A stretch of DNA of 64,000 nucleotides from Eonycteris spelaea (GCA_003508835.1 PUFA01000081.1:7626001-7690000), one strand, 5' to 3'; positions 44,541-54,593 are shown, numbered from the stretch's first letter. The notes: generated by a model from the sequence alone, not told the origin. Numbers and translations: made by a program.

Positions 44541-44879
44541 TCCTGGCTCTTAGTATAGCAGTTAGGGTGCTCCAAAGAGTCCAGGTGCTCCCCTGCATTT
44601 GCCAAGCCCCTTGCCATTGCCTTGGGGCTGCACGACTAGCTCTCCTTGATGGATTATGAGCCAAGGAATGCATGCATTTATAGGCTGACACAGATAAGAG
44701 CTGATACACCTCTCTCTTCCCTCTGTGCTATGAATACTTGTAGGGCCACAAGTGGAGATGACAGAACCAGGAGGTCCCTGAGTCACCAGATGGAGAAGAG
44801 ACTCTGCATGAGCAAGACAAACACCTTTTAAATACTAAGCCCATGAGATTTCAGAGGTTTGTTTCCTCCATTAATAAAT
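44541..44879. other. No feature recognised
   Basis: Short overlapping frames only. Confidence 0.4.
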
Positions 44880-45090
44880 ATTAAGTAAATCAAGCAACAA
44901 CCATTTATTGAGCTATTATACATTTCTATGTCTTTGTCTTTGTCTATGTCTGTCTGTCTGTCTATCTGTCTGTCTGTCTGTCTGTCTGTCTGTCAAGCAC
45001 TGCACCTGGTGCCCAGGGTACAGCAGTGATCAAAGAATGTATGTCAGAATCATGTTTACTGTGATGGTATGGAAGACAGGTCTAAGGTGA
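44880..45090 (+). repeat. Ancient LINE-type relic expanded by (TCTG)n
   Basis: 'acaaccatttattgagctat' before and 'gtgcccagggtacagcagtg' after are the recurrent type. The microsatellite sits between them. Confidence 0.55.
44928..44995. repeat. (TCTG)n microsatellite
   Basis: About 17 tetramer units, the left few being TTTG and TATG variants. Frame 44908-45090 (LCLCLCLCLSVCLSVC) is its translation. Confidence 0.97.
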
Positions 45091-45589
45091 GTGTATGAGG
45101 CAGAGTCAACCTTTGCTGGAAAATCCTATCTGTTGTGATGGTTCGGGGAGCAGAACTCTGCATGTGTTACTATTAGGTCCAGTAAGGTATACAAACCAGT
45201 GAGCCAGACTAGAGGGAGAAACAAAAAGAAGTGTGTACACAGGGGTCTTCTTGTTTTAAGATTTTGAGGTGACAACTGCAGCCCTGGAGGTGGTGCAAGA
45301 TCATATATGCTTTTGCTTGTCTGCATGGTCAACTGTTCTCATAAAAGGCATTCCAGGTGCCACTCACTGTCATGGATGTTTCTGTGGGTGGAGCTGAGGT
45401 GAGGCAGACTCAAAGTTGGCATCTAAATTAAATTAATAAAATGTCATTCCACACCATCATCCCTGTCCTTAGAGTGATCACAGGCAGTGTCACCTACAGG
45501 CAAGATGCAGTCTATTTATGATGTTTCCATCCAGTGCATTCTCTTTGCGGGATTGGGCGAGTGATCCAGTCTTCGTCACTACAGCAGTG
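45091..45589. other. No feature recognised
   Basis: Unique-looking. The possible ancient fragments in it are not firm enough to list. Confidence 0.4.
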
Positions 45590-45725
45590 CCCTCATCCAT
45601 TCAATGGCCGTTTTTCTGAAAGCCTACTGTGTGCCATACCTGTCCTGGGAACCAAGGGGTAAAGAGATAAAAGGGAGCACCTCCGAGACCCAGATGCCTA
45701 AAGTCATCTGCCCTGGGATCAGAGA
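45590..45725 (+). repeat. Ancient LINE-type relic, family unassigned
   Basis: 'catccattcaatggccgttt', 'ctactgtgtgccatacctgt' and 'gggaaccaaggggtaaagag' are the 5' blocks of the recurrent type. Confidence 0.55.
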
Positions 45726-45884
45726 CAAGGACGAGCTTAGAGCTAACTGATGTCCTATTATGCCCCGTTGGTGAGCCTAAGAGCATATAGGTGGCCCCAT
45801 GCAATTTTTATTCAAGGCAGAGTCTACAAACTCAGAAGCTTCATGCCTGCCTGTTGCTTGCTTCTTGGTTCTCAAAATGCTTTT

Positions 45885-46020
45885 CTGTGGTGAGACTGAT
45901 GTCTCATTTTACAAGTGGGAAGCCAACACTCGGAGAAGTCACACAACCAGTTAGAGAGAATGTCAAGACCCAAGCCCACATTTCTTAATTCCTAACCCAG
46001 GCTTCTTTCCAGTTTACCAC
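45885..46020 (-). repeat. MIR SINE fragment
   Basis: 'gtctcattttacaagtggga', 'gaagtcacacaaccagttag' and 'caagacccaagcccacattt' are in antisense order. Confidence 0.8.
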
Positions 46021-46434
46021 GAAGGAAACAAAACCTTATGCCACCTGAACAGAGGAGACCAGCCCTGCTCCCAACACCGCAGCATCCTGTTTATAGGATG
46101 GGGCACCCAACCCTAAATTTAGCAAACAGGGCCAAATCTTCACTTCGCCTCTGTTCCAAAGTGCTGAAGGAACTGTATTTTTTTCCCCAAGCATCCTGGG
46201 ATGAAGGTACTATTTGCAGCCTGAATACATTAATCATTTAAAAGCTGAGATCCAGTTTGGAGAGCGGCTGGGTGTCCGCTCACCCACCCTTGCAGAACCA
46301 CCCCAGATCAATGTTTACCTCAGAGCCAAAATCAGAAAGACAGCCAGCCTCACTGGGCAGGCCATTATTGGGAGCAGCTGAAACTGGAAGGATTCCGAGA
46401 TCGTGGATTCTGGATGGGGGCCAGCCCTCCTTGG
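46021..46434. other. No feature recognised
   Basis: The 184-codon minus frame (46280-46834) and the 119-codon plus frame (46257-46616) overlap each other and a MIR, which marks both as chance. Confidence 0.5.
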
Positions 46435-46660
46435 TAATGCCCGATAATAGTAACCAGTATGTGCAAAGCACTCCAAGTACAGAATGCACCTTCACATCCG
46501 TTATCTTGTGTAATCCTCCCAGTAATACTCCGTGTAGGGCTGGGGGCGGGGGTTGTGAGTCATACCAGTCCCATGTGCATATGAGGAGGACAATGAGGTT
46601 CAGAGAGGCTGCATGACTCACTGCAGCCACACGGCTGGTGAGTGGAGCAGTAGAGACGAA
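46435..46660 (-). repeat. MIR SINE
   Basis: 'gtatgtgcaaagcactccaa', 'ttatcttgtgtaatcctccc' and 'caatgaggttcagagaggct' are in antisense order. Confidence 0.85.
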
Positions 46661-47359
46661 TGGGGTTAGCCCCTCATTGGCTGCTCTTCCTGCACATCTA
46701 TACTCCTGCTGTCTTTGGATTGGCCACATAAGGGCCCAACAAAGGCCCTTCCTGCACCTGCCCCAATTGCACTCACCCATGGGTTGGCTAGACATTGTGA
46801 CATTTCCTGTACCTAGGTGGGGCTGTTGATGCACATTACATGTATTTGGGGGACCAGTCTATCTGCGCTTCTCCATACTGTGGAGTTGTGAGCTACTGCT
46901 GGGGACATGGCCCATAGAGAAGTGGCCTCATCCTACCCTGCTCTTCCCAAATTCCTCAGGGCCAGTTTTAGAGAAAATAGTGGGGACAGATGGAAAGCTG
47001 GTTTGTGGCCAAACACAGGAGCCCAGGGGAGAGGTGTCAGTGGGCAGGGGTGGGTTTTGGGAGAAGGGATGTGCTGGGGCCAGCTGTGTTATGGGAAGAC
47101 TGCTCTAGCTGCTCTGTAGGGACTCAACTAAAAGGGATTAGACTGTTGGTGGTGGGCAGGAGAAGGGGCAGTGAGAAGCTGGGGCTCTCAGCCAGGTGGT
47201 GTGGCCTGGAGGATGGAGAGTCAAACGGGCTATACATATAGGTCTAGAGAACAGCACTTGACCAGAGTTTGTATCTATATCTGTGGGGGAATGAGTGAGA
47301 AGTTAAATACCATTGCCAACCTCAGTTCCAGCAAAGGAAGAGGAGAAGCTTTGCATAAA
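46661..47359. other. No feature recognised
   Basis: GC-richer than its surroundings but without CpG clustering. No exon or repeat recognised. Confidence 0.4.
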
Positions 47360-47600
47360 AGCAAATTCATTTACTCAAGGTGTATTTATTGAGCATCTAC
47401 TCTGTGTCAGTCCCTGAGATCAAGAATTTACAGTTTAGATCTAGAAGACCCTTAGAGTACAGTTGGTTCAAATCAAACATTAAACATGTAACACTGAAGC
47501 TCAGAGAGGGATAAACCTTAACTCAAGTTCACACAACAAAGAGACCAAACTATAGAGTCACACTCAGATCTTTGGACCCCCACCCCAAAACTTTTAATGC
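47360..47600. repeat. Ancient repeat fragments (recurrent LINE type, then MIR-like)
   Basis: 'gtgtatttattgagcatcta' and 'cagtttagatctagaag' begin the stretch. 'ctgaagctcagagagggata' and 'agttcacacaacaaagagac' then resemble an antisense MIR half. Confidence 0.45.
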
Positions 47601-47976
47601 TACCCCAAGGCATACTTCTCAATATATTATCAGATGACACCCAGACACAAATTTCTGGAGGTATTTCCTGGTCTTAGACCCAGCAGGCTCATTCTTTGCA
47701 GCTTAGCAAATATCCATTGTTAAGAGGCAACTTTAGTGCCACCTCTGCTTGCTGGATGCAAGACGGCTTTGCCCGGAGGTCTCAGAAAATCAATTCCCTG
47801 TACAGGATGTCAGCCCTGCCAGGTCCCTGTTTCAACTAGCGCCTCACTGGGTTTTTCGGACCTCCTTGCTCTCTGATTCTTCTCATTCCTCCCTCAGAGC
47901 TGGAATCACACAGTGTTCACTCCAGCTCATTCCAATAACCTCTAGGGAGCCTTTCCCTTGAGCAAATGACTTAGTC

Positions 47977-48088
47977 AAAGAAAAGAGGAGAGGGGGAGAG
48001 AAGGAGAGGGAAAGAAGAGGAGAGGGATACAAGGGGAGAAAGGGAGAGGGGGACAAAAAAAAAGAAAGAAAAAAAAAAGAAGAAAAAG
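47977..48088. repeat. Polypurine (GGAGA/GAAA) tract
   Basis: About 110 bp with only three or four pyrimidines. G-rich units are on the left and A-rich units on the right. No adjacent retroelement tail was recognised. Confidence 0.95.
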
Positions 48089-48214
48089 CTGGGCTATTTT
48101 ATAACCCAGAAAGGTGAGCTGGACCAAACACCTCCAGGCCACAAACAGATTTCAGCATTTGTATTTAATGAAGTTATATTTTCTGAACCACAGATAAGGC
48201 TGCTTGGATAGAGA

Positions 48215-48372
48215 AAAGCCATTTCAATGCTCTGGGCCTCAGTTTCCTCACTTGTAACATGAGGGAATAGCACTGGCACATCACAGAGATCCCTGAGCTA
48301 GTATGTAACGAAGGGATTAGCCTGGAGCCCAGCACACAGTCAGGCCCCTGCAAATGCAGCCATCACTACAAT
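48215..48372 (+). repeat. MIR SINE
   Basis: 'gctctgggcctcagtttcct', 'cacttgtaacatgagggaat' and 'ggagcccagcacacagtcag' are in sense order. Confidence 0.85.
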
Positions 48373-48429
48373 GTGCTGTGAGAGATGCAGGCTGCACATC
48401 AAAATGCTAGCTGTTTAGCTCATTCGTGG

Positions 48430-48610
48430 TACCATTTTTCACACTTCAGCCTGCCTAAAAGTCATCTGAGGAGACTGTGAAAATCTAAAACCTACAGATT
48501 GTTAAATCTTCCTGCATCCCACCCTCAGAGTCTGGGATGGGGTCCGGGAACCTACGCTTTTGCAAACTCCTTCTGGGTTGCTGTGAATCCCAAAGGCCAT
48601 GCTGTGAAAA
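48430..48610 (+). mobile_element. MER5B-like hAT-Charlie fragment
   Basis: 'cacacttcagcctgcctaaa', 'catcccaccctcagagtctg' and 'cctacgcttttgcaaactcc' give the family order over nearly its whole length. The family name is from memory. Confidence 0.55.
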
Positions 48611-49014
48611 GGCACAATGTAGGTCATCAGATGTATCCTCAGGTGATCCCACAGCAATGAAGTGGCCTTTGAAAAGAAGATCATGCCAGTTCCACATCCT
48701 TCCGTGATGAGGTGACAGGGAGCTGAGGTTGAAGGCCGCCTTTCTAACGTGCTCTCCATCCAGGGGGCAAGAAGGTACAAGAGAAGGACATTCAGGGCCC
48801 TGCAGGTGACTCACACCTGGGTGCCAGGACGCTTTCGAGCTTGTCTAAATGACAGATGTGGCTCTGCCTTAATTTTGCAGGCCCCATGGGACAGACATCC
48901 CTATTGAGCCCAGCTCTACTTTAGGTTGGTTTACTCATTTATTTGACCAACAACCATGACTTGAATCCCTCCTTGGTGCCTGGACTTACATGTGTGTGGT
49001 GTCAGGCTCCATAG
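48611..49014. other. No feature recognised
   Basis: Minus frames 48485-48814 and 48502-48780 extend from the hAT fragment into this stretch and are not supported as genes. Confidence 0.4.
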
Positions 49015-49203
49015 CAACAAAAGCATTGTGACCTTAAACTTGACATTTCTCTAAACCAACTGTAAAGGGGCAAACAATAGCACATATTTTAGAGGTTTGT
49101 GGTAAGGATTCAAAGAGATAATGCATGCGAAGTGTTCAAGTCAGGGCCTGTGCCACTGAATGTTAGGAGTGGTCACTTTTCCTATAGCATGTGCTTAATA
49201 GGT
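49015..49203 (+). repeat. MIR SINE
   Basis: 'tgaccttaaacttgacattt', 'ggattcaaagagataatgca' and 'tgcgaagtgttcaagtcagg' are in sense order. Confidence 0.8.
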
Positions 49204-49204
49204 A

Positions 49205-49456
49205 CTATCTCATCAGTCCCTCTCAGCTTCTACCACTGTCTGTATCCCAGGAGCGATTAACTTGCTTCCTCTCTCTCCCTCCAGGCTTTGCAATGCTGTT
49301 CCCTCTGCTAGGAATATTCTCCCACTCCCCAAGTACATGTACATACACACTACCTAGCTAATTTAACCTTGAGATATGCAATGTCACTTCTTCAGAGAAG
49401 CCTTCTCTGATGCCTCAACCCCCTGACTACTTGAGGACCCCTGCTGTGGACTCCTA
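49205..49456 (+). repeat. L2 LINE, left part (split by MER20)
   Basis: 'tgcaatgctgttccctctgc', 'aatattctcccactccccaa' and 'gaagccttctctgatgcctc' are L2 ORF2-end/3'UTR blocks in sense orientation. Confidence 0.85.
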
Positions 49457-49667
49457 CAGTCTTTCTCAGCCTTGGCACTTTAGATATTTTTGGCTGCACA
49501 ATTCTTAGATGTGGAGGCTGGCCTGTGCACTATAGTGTTTAGCAGCATCCCTGGCCTTTATCCATTAGATGCCAGTAGCACCCTCCAAGTTGTGCAACCA
49601 AAATATCTCTAGACATTAACGAATGTCCCCTAGGAAAAGCAAAATTAACCCTGGTTGAAAACCACTG
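49457..49667 (-). mobile_element. MER20 (non-autonomous hAT-Charlie)
   Basis: On the plus strand it runs from cagtctttctcagccttgg through 'tttagcagcatccctggcct' and 'agatgccagtagcaccctcc' to 'ggttgaaaaccactg'. The ends are inverted relative to each other (cagt...tctcag / ...ctg). The 211-bp length matches the full element. The 8-bp flanks no longer match. Confidence 0.93.
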
Positions 49668-49857
49668 GGTTAGCACCTTGATCCTCTATTACAAACACAC
49701 AGCCTACAGGTTACTAGGGGTTCAACATCTGTCTTTCCCAAGAGACCATAAGCTCCATGAGGGTAAGAGCTAGAACTGACTTATCCATTGATGATAAATC
49801 CTGAGCACTGAACTCACTTCCAGGCAGAGATAATACTCAAGAAATAGTTTTTGGTTG
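49668..49857 (+). repeat. L2 LINE, right part
   Basis: 'ccataagctccatgagggta' and 'agataatactcaagaaatag' continue the L2 to its 3' end. Confidence 0.8.
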
Positions 49858-49959
49858 GGTGGATGGAAAGATGGAAGGATGGAGGGATGGGGTGGGTGGG
49901 GGGTGATATGGGGTGGGATGAGGTGGGGTGGGATGGGCTGGGATGGGATAGGATGGAGT
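49857..49959 (+). repeat. G-rich GGATG/GGGTG minisatellite
   Basis: About 100 bp of imperfect 4-5 bp units (ggat, ggatg, gggat, ggggt), expanded from the L2 tail. Four or more G-runs separated by short loops at 49,889-49,917 meet the usual G-quadruplex pattern. Confidence 0.92.
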
Positions 49960-50060
49960 GATTAGCCCAAAGTCACACTCCTAGCAAATGACACAGCTGG
50001 ACTTTGAACCAGATCTCTGCCTGCAGAGCTTGTACTCTTTCTACCACGTCATATAGGGCT
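49960..50060 (-). repeat. MIR SINE fragment
   Basis: 'ttagcccaaagtcacactcc' and 'gactttgaaccagatctctg' are in antisense order. Confidence 0.75.
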
Positions 50061-50094
50061 TTTGATCTGCCCAGACGATACTCTCCAGACCTAG

Positions 50095-50280
50095 GAATAA
50101 CAACTCATGCTCATTGAGAGGCCACTAGAGTTTGGGCTCTGAGATGAATGCTAAATCCTCAGCCAACTCTGTGAGGTAGGTGTCATTATAATCTCCATTT
50201 ACAGATAAAGAAAATAAGCCCCAGGAAAGTTAAGTAATTTTACCAAGTCAGGCAGTTAGGAAGGGCCAGTGCTGGGAGCC
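50095..50280 (-). repeat. MIR SINE
   Basis: 'ctctgtgaggtaggtgtcat', 'atttacagataaagaaaata' and 'aaagttaagtaattttacca' are in antisense order. Confidence 0.85.
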
Positions 50281-50868
50281 CCTTCTGCGGGAGATTGCTT
50301 AGGGTCTAGCATCAGAACAGACAAAGTCTACTGAGATCAGAGCAACCACCTAGTTCAATTCATGACTCAGACAGAGGAACCTAAAGTGTGCTCACCAAAA
50401 CTGCAGATGACAGTGCATTAGAAGTAGTGGCTAATACTCTGAGAGAAAGGAAGAAAACCCTCAGAGTACTCCTGACCAACAGAAAATCATGATCCCACCA
50501 AAAAAAAAAAAACCTGTATGAAATTCTTAGAGATGCAAAAGTAATGACTTTGACATTGATAGAGATGGATAAGCAATGCCATTGTACCAATGAGCCCAGG
50601 CACAGAATAGAAAGTCCCAGGGGTCACAGATGTTCACAAGCTGAATCAACAATATGGTGGTGTTGCCATTCCTAAATGACTCTCCTTCCTTTATACTTTC
50701 TCCAAATAGCGCCAAATTTTCTTTTCCTAAAGCCATGCAAAACTCACTCCTATTTCACAGACCTTCATAGTTCCTTTCTGCCTTCAGACCAAGTTCAAAT
50801 TCATCCCTCCCAACAAGCTCACCCTTCCAATTCTATAAACTTAATTCCTCAAACTACCATATGGATCC
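50281..50868. other. No feature recognised
   Basis: Contains a 12-bp A run at about 50,500-50,511. Short frames on both strands only. Confidence 0.4.
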
Positions 50869-51160
50869 TGTATTTGTCAGGGTTCTCCAGAACCAACAGG
50901 ATGTGTGTGTATACACACACACACACACAAAACACACGTGCATACATATATGTGTGTGTATAATACACACAAATGTATATTAGACGCACAGATTTGTATA
51001 TATAAATATATACACAGGATATATATGAGCGATATGTTTGTACATATGAGATTTATTATAGAAATTAGCTGACATGCTTATGGAGGCTGAGAAGTCCCAC
51101 GATCTGCTATTTGTAAGCTGGAGACCCAGAAAAGCTAGTGGTAGTCAAGATAGTCTCCTG
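50869..51160 (-). mobile_element. MLT1A/B-like LTR, truncated
   Basis: It starts on the plus strand as tgtatttgtcagggttctcc, the inverted 3' end of MLT1. Family blocks 'tgcttatggaggctgagaag' and 'agctggagacccagaaaagc' follow. An expanded CA/TATA simple repeat at about 50,902-51,030 sits where the family has its (TA)n segment. The LTR 5' part is missing. Confidence 0.85.
50905..51030. repeat. (TG/CA)n and (TA)n simple repeats inside the LTR
   Basis: Alternating purine-pyrimidine DNA: gtgtgtgt, about nine ca units, then atatata runs. Confidence 0.9.
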
Positions 51161-51178
51161 CATATTCCTCAAACTTGC

Positions 51179-51758
51179 TGTGGCAGATAGGTGCTATTTC
51201 ATAAAGAGGAATCCAACAATATCTTCCACCCCACATGCTCTTTTATAAAGGGGCTTTGACATTCCTCCCATTGAGAACTGGGGTTTATGTCCCTTTCAAA
51301 TTAGGTAGGCTTTTATAACTGTTTTGACCAAAAGAGTTCAGCAAAAAAATGACATTATTTGACTTTGAGTTTGGTTGTAAAAGGCGATCCAGTCTGCACC
51401 TGAGATTCTTTAGACATTCACCTTTGGAGCCCTAAGCCACTGTGAAAGCCAGCTGACCACCTTGACATGGCATACTGTGAGGAAGCCCAAGCTAGCCCAT
51501 GCAGAGAGAGCACAGGAGAGGCCCTGAGGCTACCTGGGGAGGGAGGGGGAGAGAAAGGGGGGGGGCTCTGCCAGCTCTTAATGCGTTAGCACCCACATCT
51601 CAGTCAGCCACTGTCACTGCAACCATATGAGACCCTTAAAAGCAGAACCATCTAACTGAGCCTTTCCTGATTTCCTGACCCACAGAAACCACAAGAGAGA
51701 ATAAATTGTTGTTATTTTAAGACACTAAATTTTGGGGTGATTTATTACGTTTATATTA
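51179..51758 (+). mobile_element. MLT1-type solo LTR (ERVL-MaLR)
   Basis: It begins tgtggcagat. It carries 'gtttttataactg'-like remnants, 'gagagaataaattgttgtta' and 'tttaagacactaaattttgg', then ends at the Tigger junction after 'gatttattac'. About 580 bp. A G-rich patch (51,537-51,567) lies inside it. Confidence 0.8.
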
Positions 51759-52411
51759 CATTGTAAGTCCCCCCTTAGCTGCTGTTTCACTTTTTGCGGT
51801 TTCAGTTACCCACAGTCACCGGTGGTCCAAAAATATGAAATGGAAAAATTACAGAAATAAATAATTCATAAGTTTGAAATTGCATGCTGTTCTGAGCAGC
51901 GTGATGAAATCTCAAGCTGTCTTACTCCGTCCCACCCAGATTTAAGCCACCCCTTTGTCCAGCCTAGCACGCTGCAGGTGCTCCTGACCCATTAGTCACT
52001 TAGCAGCCAACTTGGTTATCAGGTTGACCATCACAATATCGCGCACTTGTGTTCAAGTAACCCTTATTTTATTAATATTGGGCCCAAAGTACAAGATCAG
52101 TGGTGCTGACAATTTGGATATACCAAAAAGGAGCTGTAAAGTACTTCCTTTAAGTAAAAAGAGAGAACAGTACAATAAGATTATCTTGAAAGACAATATC
52201 CACATAACTTTTTACTTCAGTATATTATAAGTCTTATTTTATTGTTAGCTATTATTGTTAATTCTTACTGCACCTAATTTATAAATTAAACTTTCTCATA
52301 GTATGCATGTATAGGAAAAAACAGTATATATAGAGCTCAGTGCTATCCATGGTTTCAGGCATTCACTGGGAGTCTTGGAACGTATCCCCTGTGGCTAAGG
52401 GGGGACACTTG
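51759..52411 (+). mobile_element. Tigger (TcMar) transposon, internally deleted
   Basis: The ends are inverted: left 'gtaagtccccccttagctgc', right 'gtggctaaggggggacactt', sharing ccccccttagc. The left junction follows TA, the Tc1/mariner target. Next to the left end is the family's non-coding block ('tttgcggtttcagttaccca', 'gagcagcgtgatgaaatctc'). A transposase N-terminus is still legible at about 52,080-52,165. The remaining catalytic part is absent, leaving a 650-bp non-autonomous copy. Confidence 0.92.
52080..52165 (+). pseudogene. Tigger transposase N-terminal relic
   Basis: The plus-strand frame reads GPKYKISGADNLDIPKRSCK followed by VLPLSKK. This is recognisably the start of the Tigger/pogo transposase, just ahead of its CENP-B-like DNA-binding helix-turn-helix. 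The initiating methionine is lost and the DDE domain was deleted, so it has no function. Confidence 0.8.
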
Positions 52412-52499
52412 CCATGGCCATTTTCACCCCTACAGTTTTTCTCGTTCAATTCCTCCTGCCCAGTAGAGTCATTCCTTTGTTTTTGCTTTTGGTTACTTC

Positions 52500-52765
52500 T
52501 TCATTGAATTCAATTTTCTCTCCCTGAAGCCCAGCTTAAGTCACCCCTCCTCCATGCAGACCTCCCTGAATGCTTCTGTTCTTCGGTTCTTTGGTTCTCA
52601 CTCCCTACATAAATTTCCATAGCACTCACCATTTCTATTGTTCATATGGCATTTAGTAAGTGGATTTCTTTTATAATCATCTTTTTGTGTTAATTTTTTC
52701 ACCCATATTCAGGGGCTGTCTTTCCTTGCCATTCCTAAACCCCACAATAATGATGAGTTCTATAA
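52500..52765 (+). repeat. L2 LINE fragment
   Basis: 'gcttaagtcacccctcctcc', 'atgcagacctccctgaatgc' and 'ccatagcactcaccatttct' follow L2 3' region order. Confidence 0.6.
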
Positions 52766-53063
52766 CTCAGTGCTGCCTGTGGGTGCTAAAGAGGCTGAGA
52801 TGCCCCATACACTGTCCTGCAGAAGAGTTTCTTATTGTCCAACGATAGGACTGATGTTTGAAGATCATGGAGAAAGCAGAGAGGATGCAAAGATGACTAG
52901 AGGGGGGAGAACGGCAGGTCTTTCAAAGAAAGAGCAAAGAAACAAGGGTCATTTGTCTTAGAGAAAAAGACTACAAAATACCCAAATGGGAGTCAGCTAG
53001 TGGTGGGCTGGCCTGAGGGGGACAAGGTCTTAGAGACAAATGACATTATAGTTCTAGGTTACC

Positions 53064-53200
53064 TAAGTAACATGGAGCACTTGTTAAAATGTAATTTCCT
53101 GGGCCACATCCCAGACATGTGATGAAGCCCATAATTCTAGATTTAAAGACGCATTCCAGCTGATTTTTATGACAGGAAAAGTTTGGGAAATCTTACTCCA
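53064..53200 (-). mobile_element. MER5B-like hAT-Charlie fragment
   Basis: 'gagcacttgttaaaatgtaa', 'tcctgggccacatcccagac' and 'aaaagtttgggaaatctt' keep the order of this short element. Confidence 0.55.
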
Positions 53201-53259
53201 TGTTGAAAGATAACATGCATAAACTAGAGAAAGTGGTGCCATGTTTGCTTGCTTTGTTT

Positions 53260-53348
53260 CTCCTTCCTTCCCTCCCCTCCCCTCCTTCCTTCCTTCCTTC
53301 CTTCCTTTCTTCCTACCTTCCTTCCTTCCTTCCTTCCTTCCTTCCTTT
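53260..53348. repeat. (TTCC)n microsatellite
   Basis: About 20 tetramers with ccctcccc and ttct interruptions. The Lys/Gly/Arg/Glu frame 53084-53356 on the minus strand is its translation. Confidence 0.97.
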
Positions 53349-53560
53349 TTCATCAAGCATTTAATGAGGCCTACTATGTGTCAAGCCATGTGTTAGGTGC
53401 AGAAGAATGAGTAATGAACAAGACATAGTTTTTGCCTTCTGGGAGACTACAGTCTAGTGGACAAAACTTTAATGACTTAATAACATAGATAAGTTCTAAG
53501 AGGAAGTCAGTATTACTATAAGCATACAGACAGGAAGCCTAAAAAAGACTGATTTTGTTC
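53349..53560 (+). repeat. Ancient LINE-type relic, family unassigned
   Basis: 'ggcctactatgtgtcaagcc', 'gtaatgaacaagacatagtt' and 'actacagtctagtggacaaa' are the 5' blocks of the recurrent type. Confidence 0.65.
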
Positions 53561-53754
53561 TTTTTATCCACACAGCATCTGTAGTTCCTTTTTTCAGCAC
53601 ATGACCTAAATCCCACCAATCAAATGCTTCCACCTAGGTGTTTTTCTGTCTGGTGTGAGTAACCAAAGGGGTGGGGACAATGGGTGATTTCATCCTGAAG
53701 GTAAGTAAAAATCATCAGTCTAGTGACCAGGGTTTTCCACAGTGCTTGCACCCT

Positions 53755-54325
53755 ATATTAGTTAGCTATGGCCGTGTAACAAATTATCCCAAAACTGAGC
53801 GGCTTAAAAGAACAAACATTTATGATCTTACAGTTCTGTGCATCATAAATCTAGACACTGCTTAACTGAGTCCTCTGGCTCATGGTCTCTCATGAGGCTG
53901 CAATCAAGGTGTCAACCAGGGATTCAGGTTCAACCAAGAAAAGATCAGCTTCCAACATCACTTTCATGCTTATTGGCAGGATTTTCCTCCTCGTGGGATG
54001 TTGGATCAAGGGCCTGGTTCTTTATTGGCTGTTGGCCAGAAGCTTCCCTCAGTTCTTTGCCATGTGGGCCTCTCCACAGGGCTGCTCTTGACATGGAAGC
54101 TGCCCTTCATGAGAGCAAGTGACAGAACAAGAGAGGGTGAGCAAGAGGGGAGCCAGAGCCTTTTTGTAACACAGGATAAGAGTTGACATGCCCCTGATCC
54201 GTTTTACAGTATTCTATTCATTAGAAGTAGTCACTAAACCCAGTACACGCTCAGGGGATTACACAAAGGTGTGACTACCTAGAGATGAGGATCACTGGGA
54301 ATCATTGTAGAATCTGCCTACCACA
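53755..54325 (-). mobile_element. MLT1-type solo LTR (ERVL-MaLR)
   Basis: The plus strand starts 'tattagttagctatggccgt', then 'aacaaattatcccaaaactg', and ends 'agaatctgcctaccaca', the inverse of tgtggtaggc. The interior has 'catgaggctgcaatcaaggt' and 'ccatgtgggcctctccacag'. About 570 bp and complete. Frames 53838-54122, 53882-54091 and 53998-54186 lie inside it. Confidence 0.88.
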
Positions 54326-54355
54326 CACCCAATGGGTCCTCTGGTTAGATCTGGG

Positions 54356-54408
54356 CTATTTCTACTGTCCTTCTTCCTGAGGTCAAGGAAGAAGGACAGT
54401 AGAAATAG
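54356..54408. other. Perfect 23-bp inverted repeat with 7-nt loop
   Basis: The left arm (54,356-54,378) begins ctatttctactgtcc, and the right arm (54,386-54,408) ends ggacagtagaaatag. All 23 positions pair, around the loop gaggtca. Pairing stops abruptly on the outside. Identical peptides appear on both strands of overlapping frames, as a palindrome requires. It lies about 30 bp right of an LTR, and no transposon terminus was recognised. Confidence 0.95.
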
Positions 54409-54593
54409 GGCATCTCCTTTCCCAAGATGCCCTCTACAGCTTTCCAGGAGAGTCCATACAGTGCTGGGTGTCCTTATCTGCTTAATCCTTTCCTGGTGTC
54501 TGTCACTGGAAATCAAGAATTTTAATTAAATGGGGGAACTCTAGGCAGGTTTGAGGATTTGGTGTCCTATCAGGCAAATGTGCAGAGGGACGC

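Noticed and set aside
44908..45090. Direct repeats that might look like a CRISPR array
   Set aside because: They are a (TCTG)n microsatellite with no spacers, in a mammalian genome. The same applies to the CA, CAC and TTCC arrays.
46257..46834. 184-codon minus and 119-codon plus frames
   Set aside because: They cover the same DNA and include a MIR, so they are chance.
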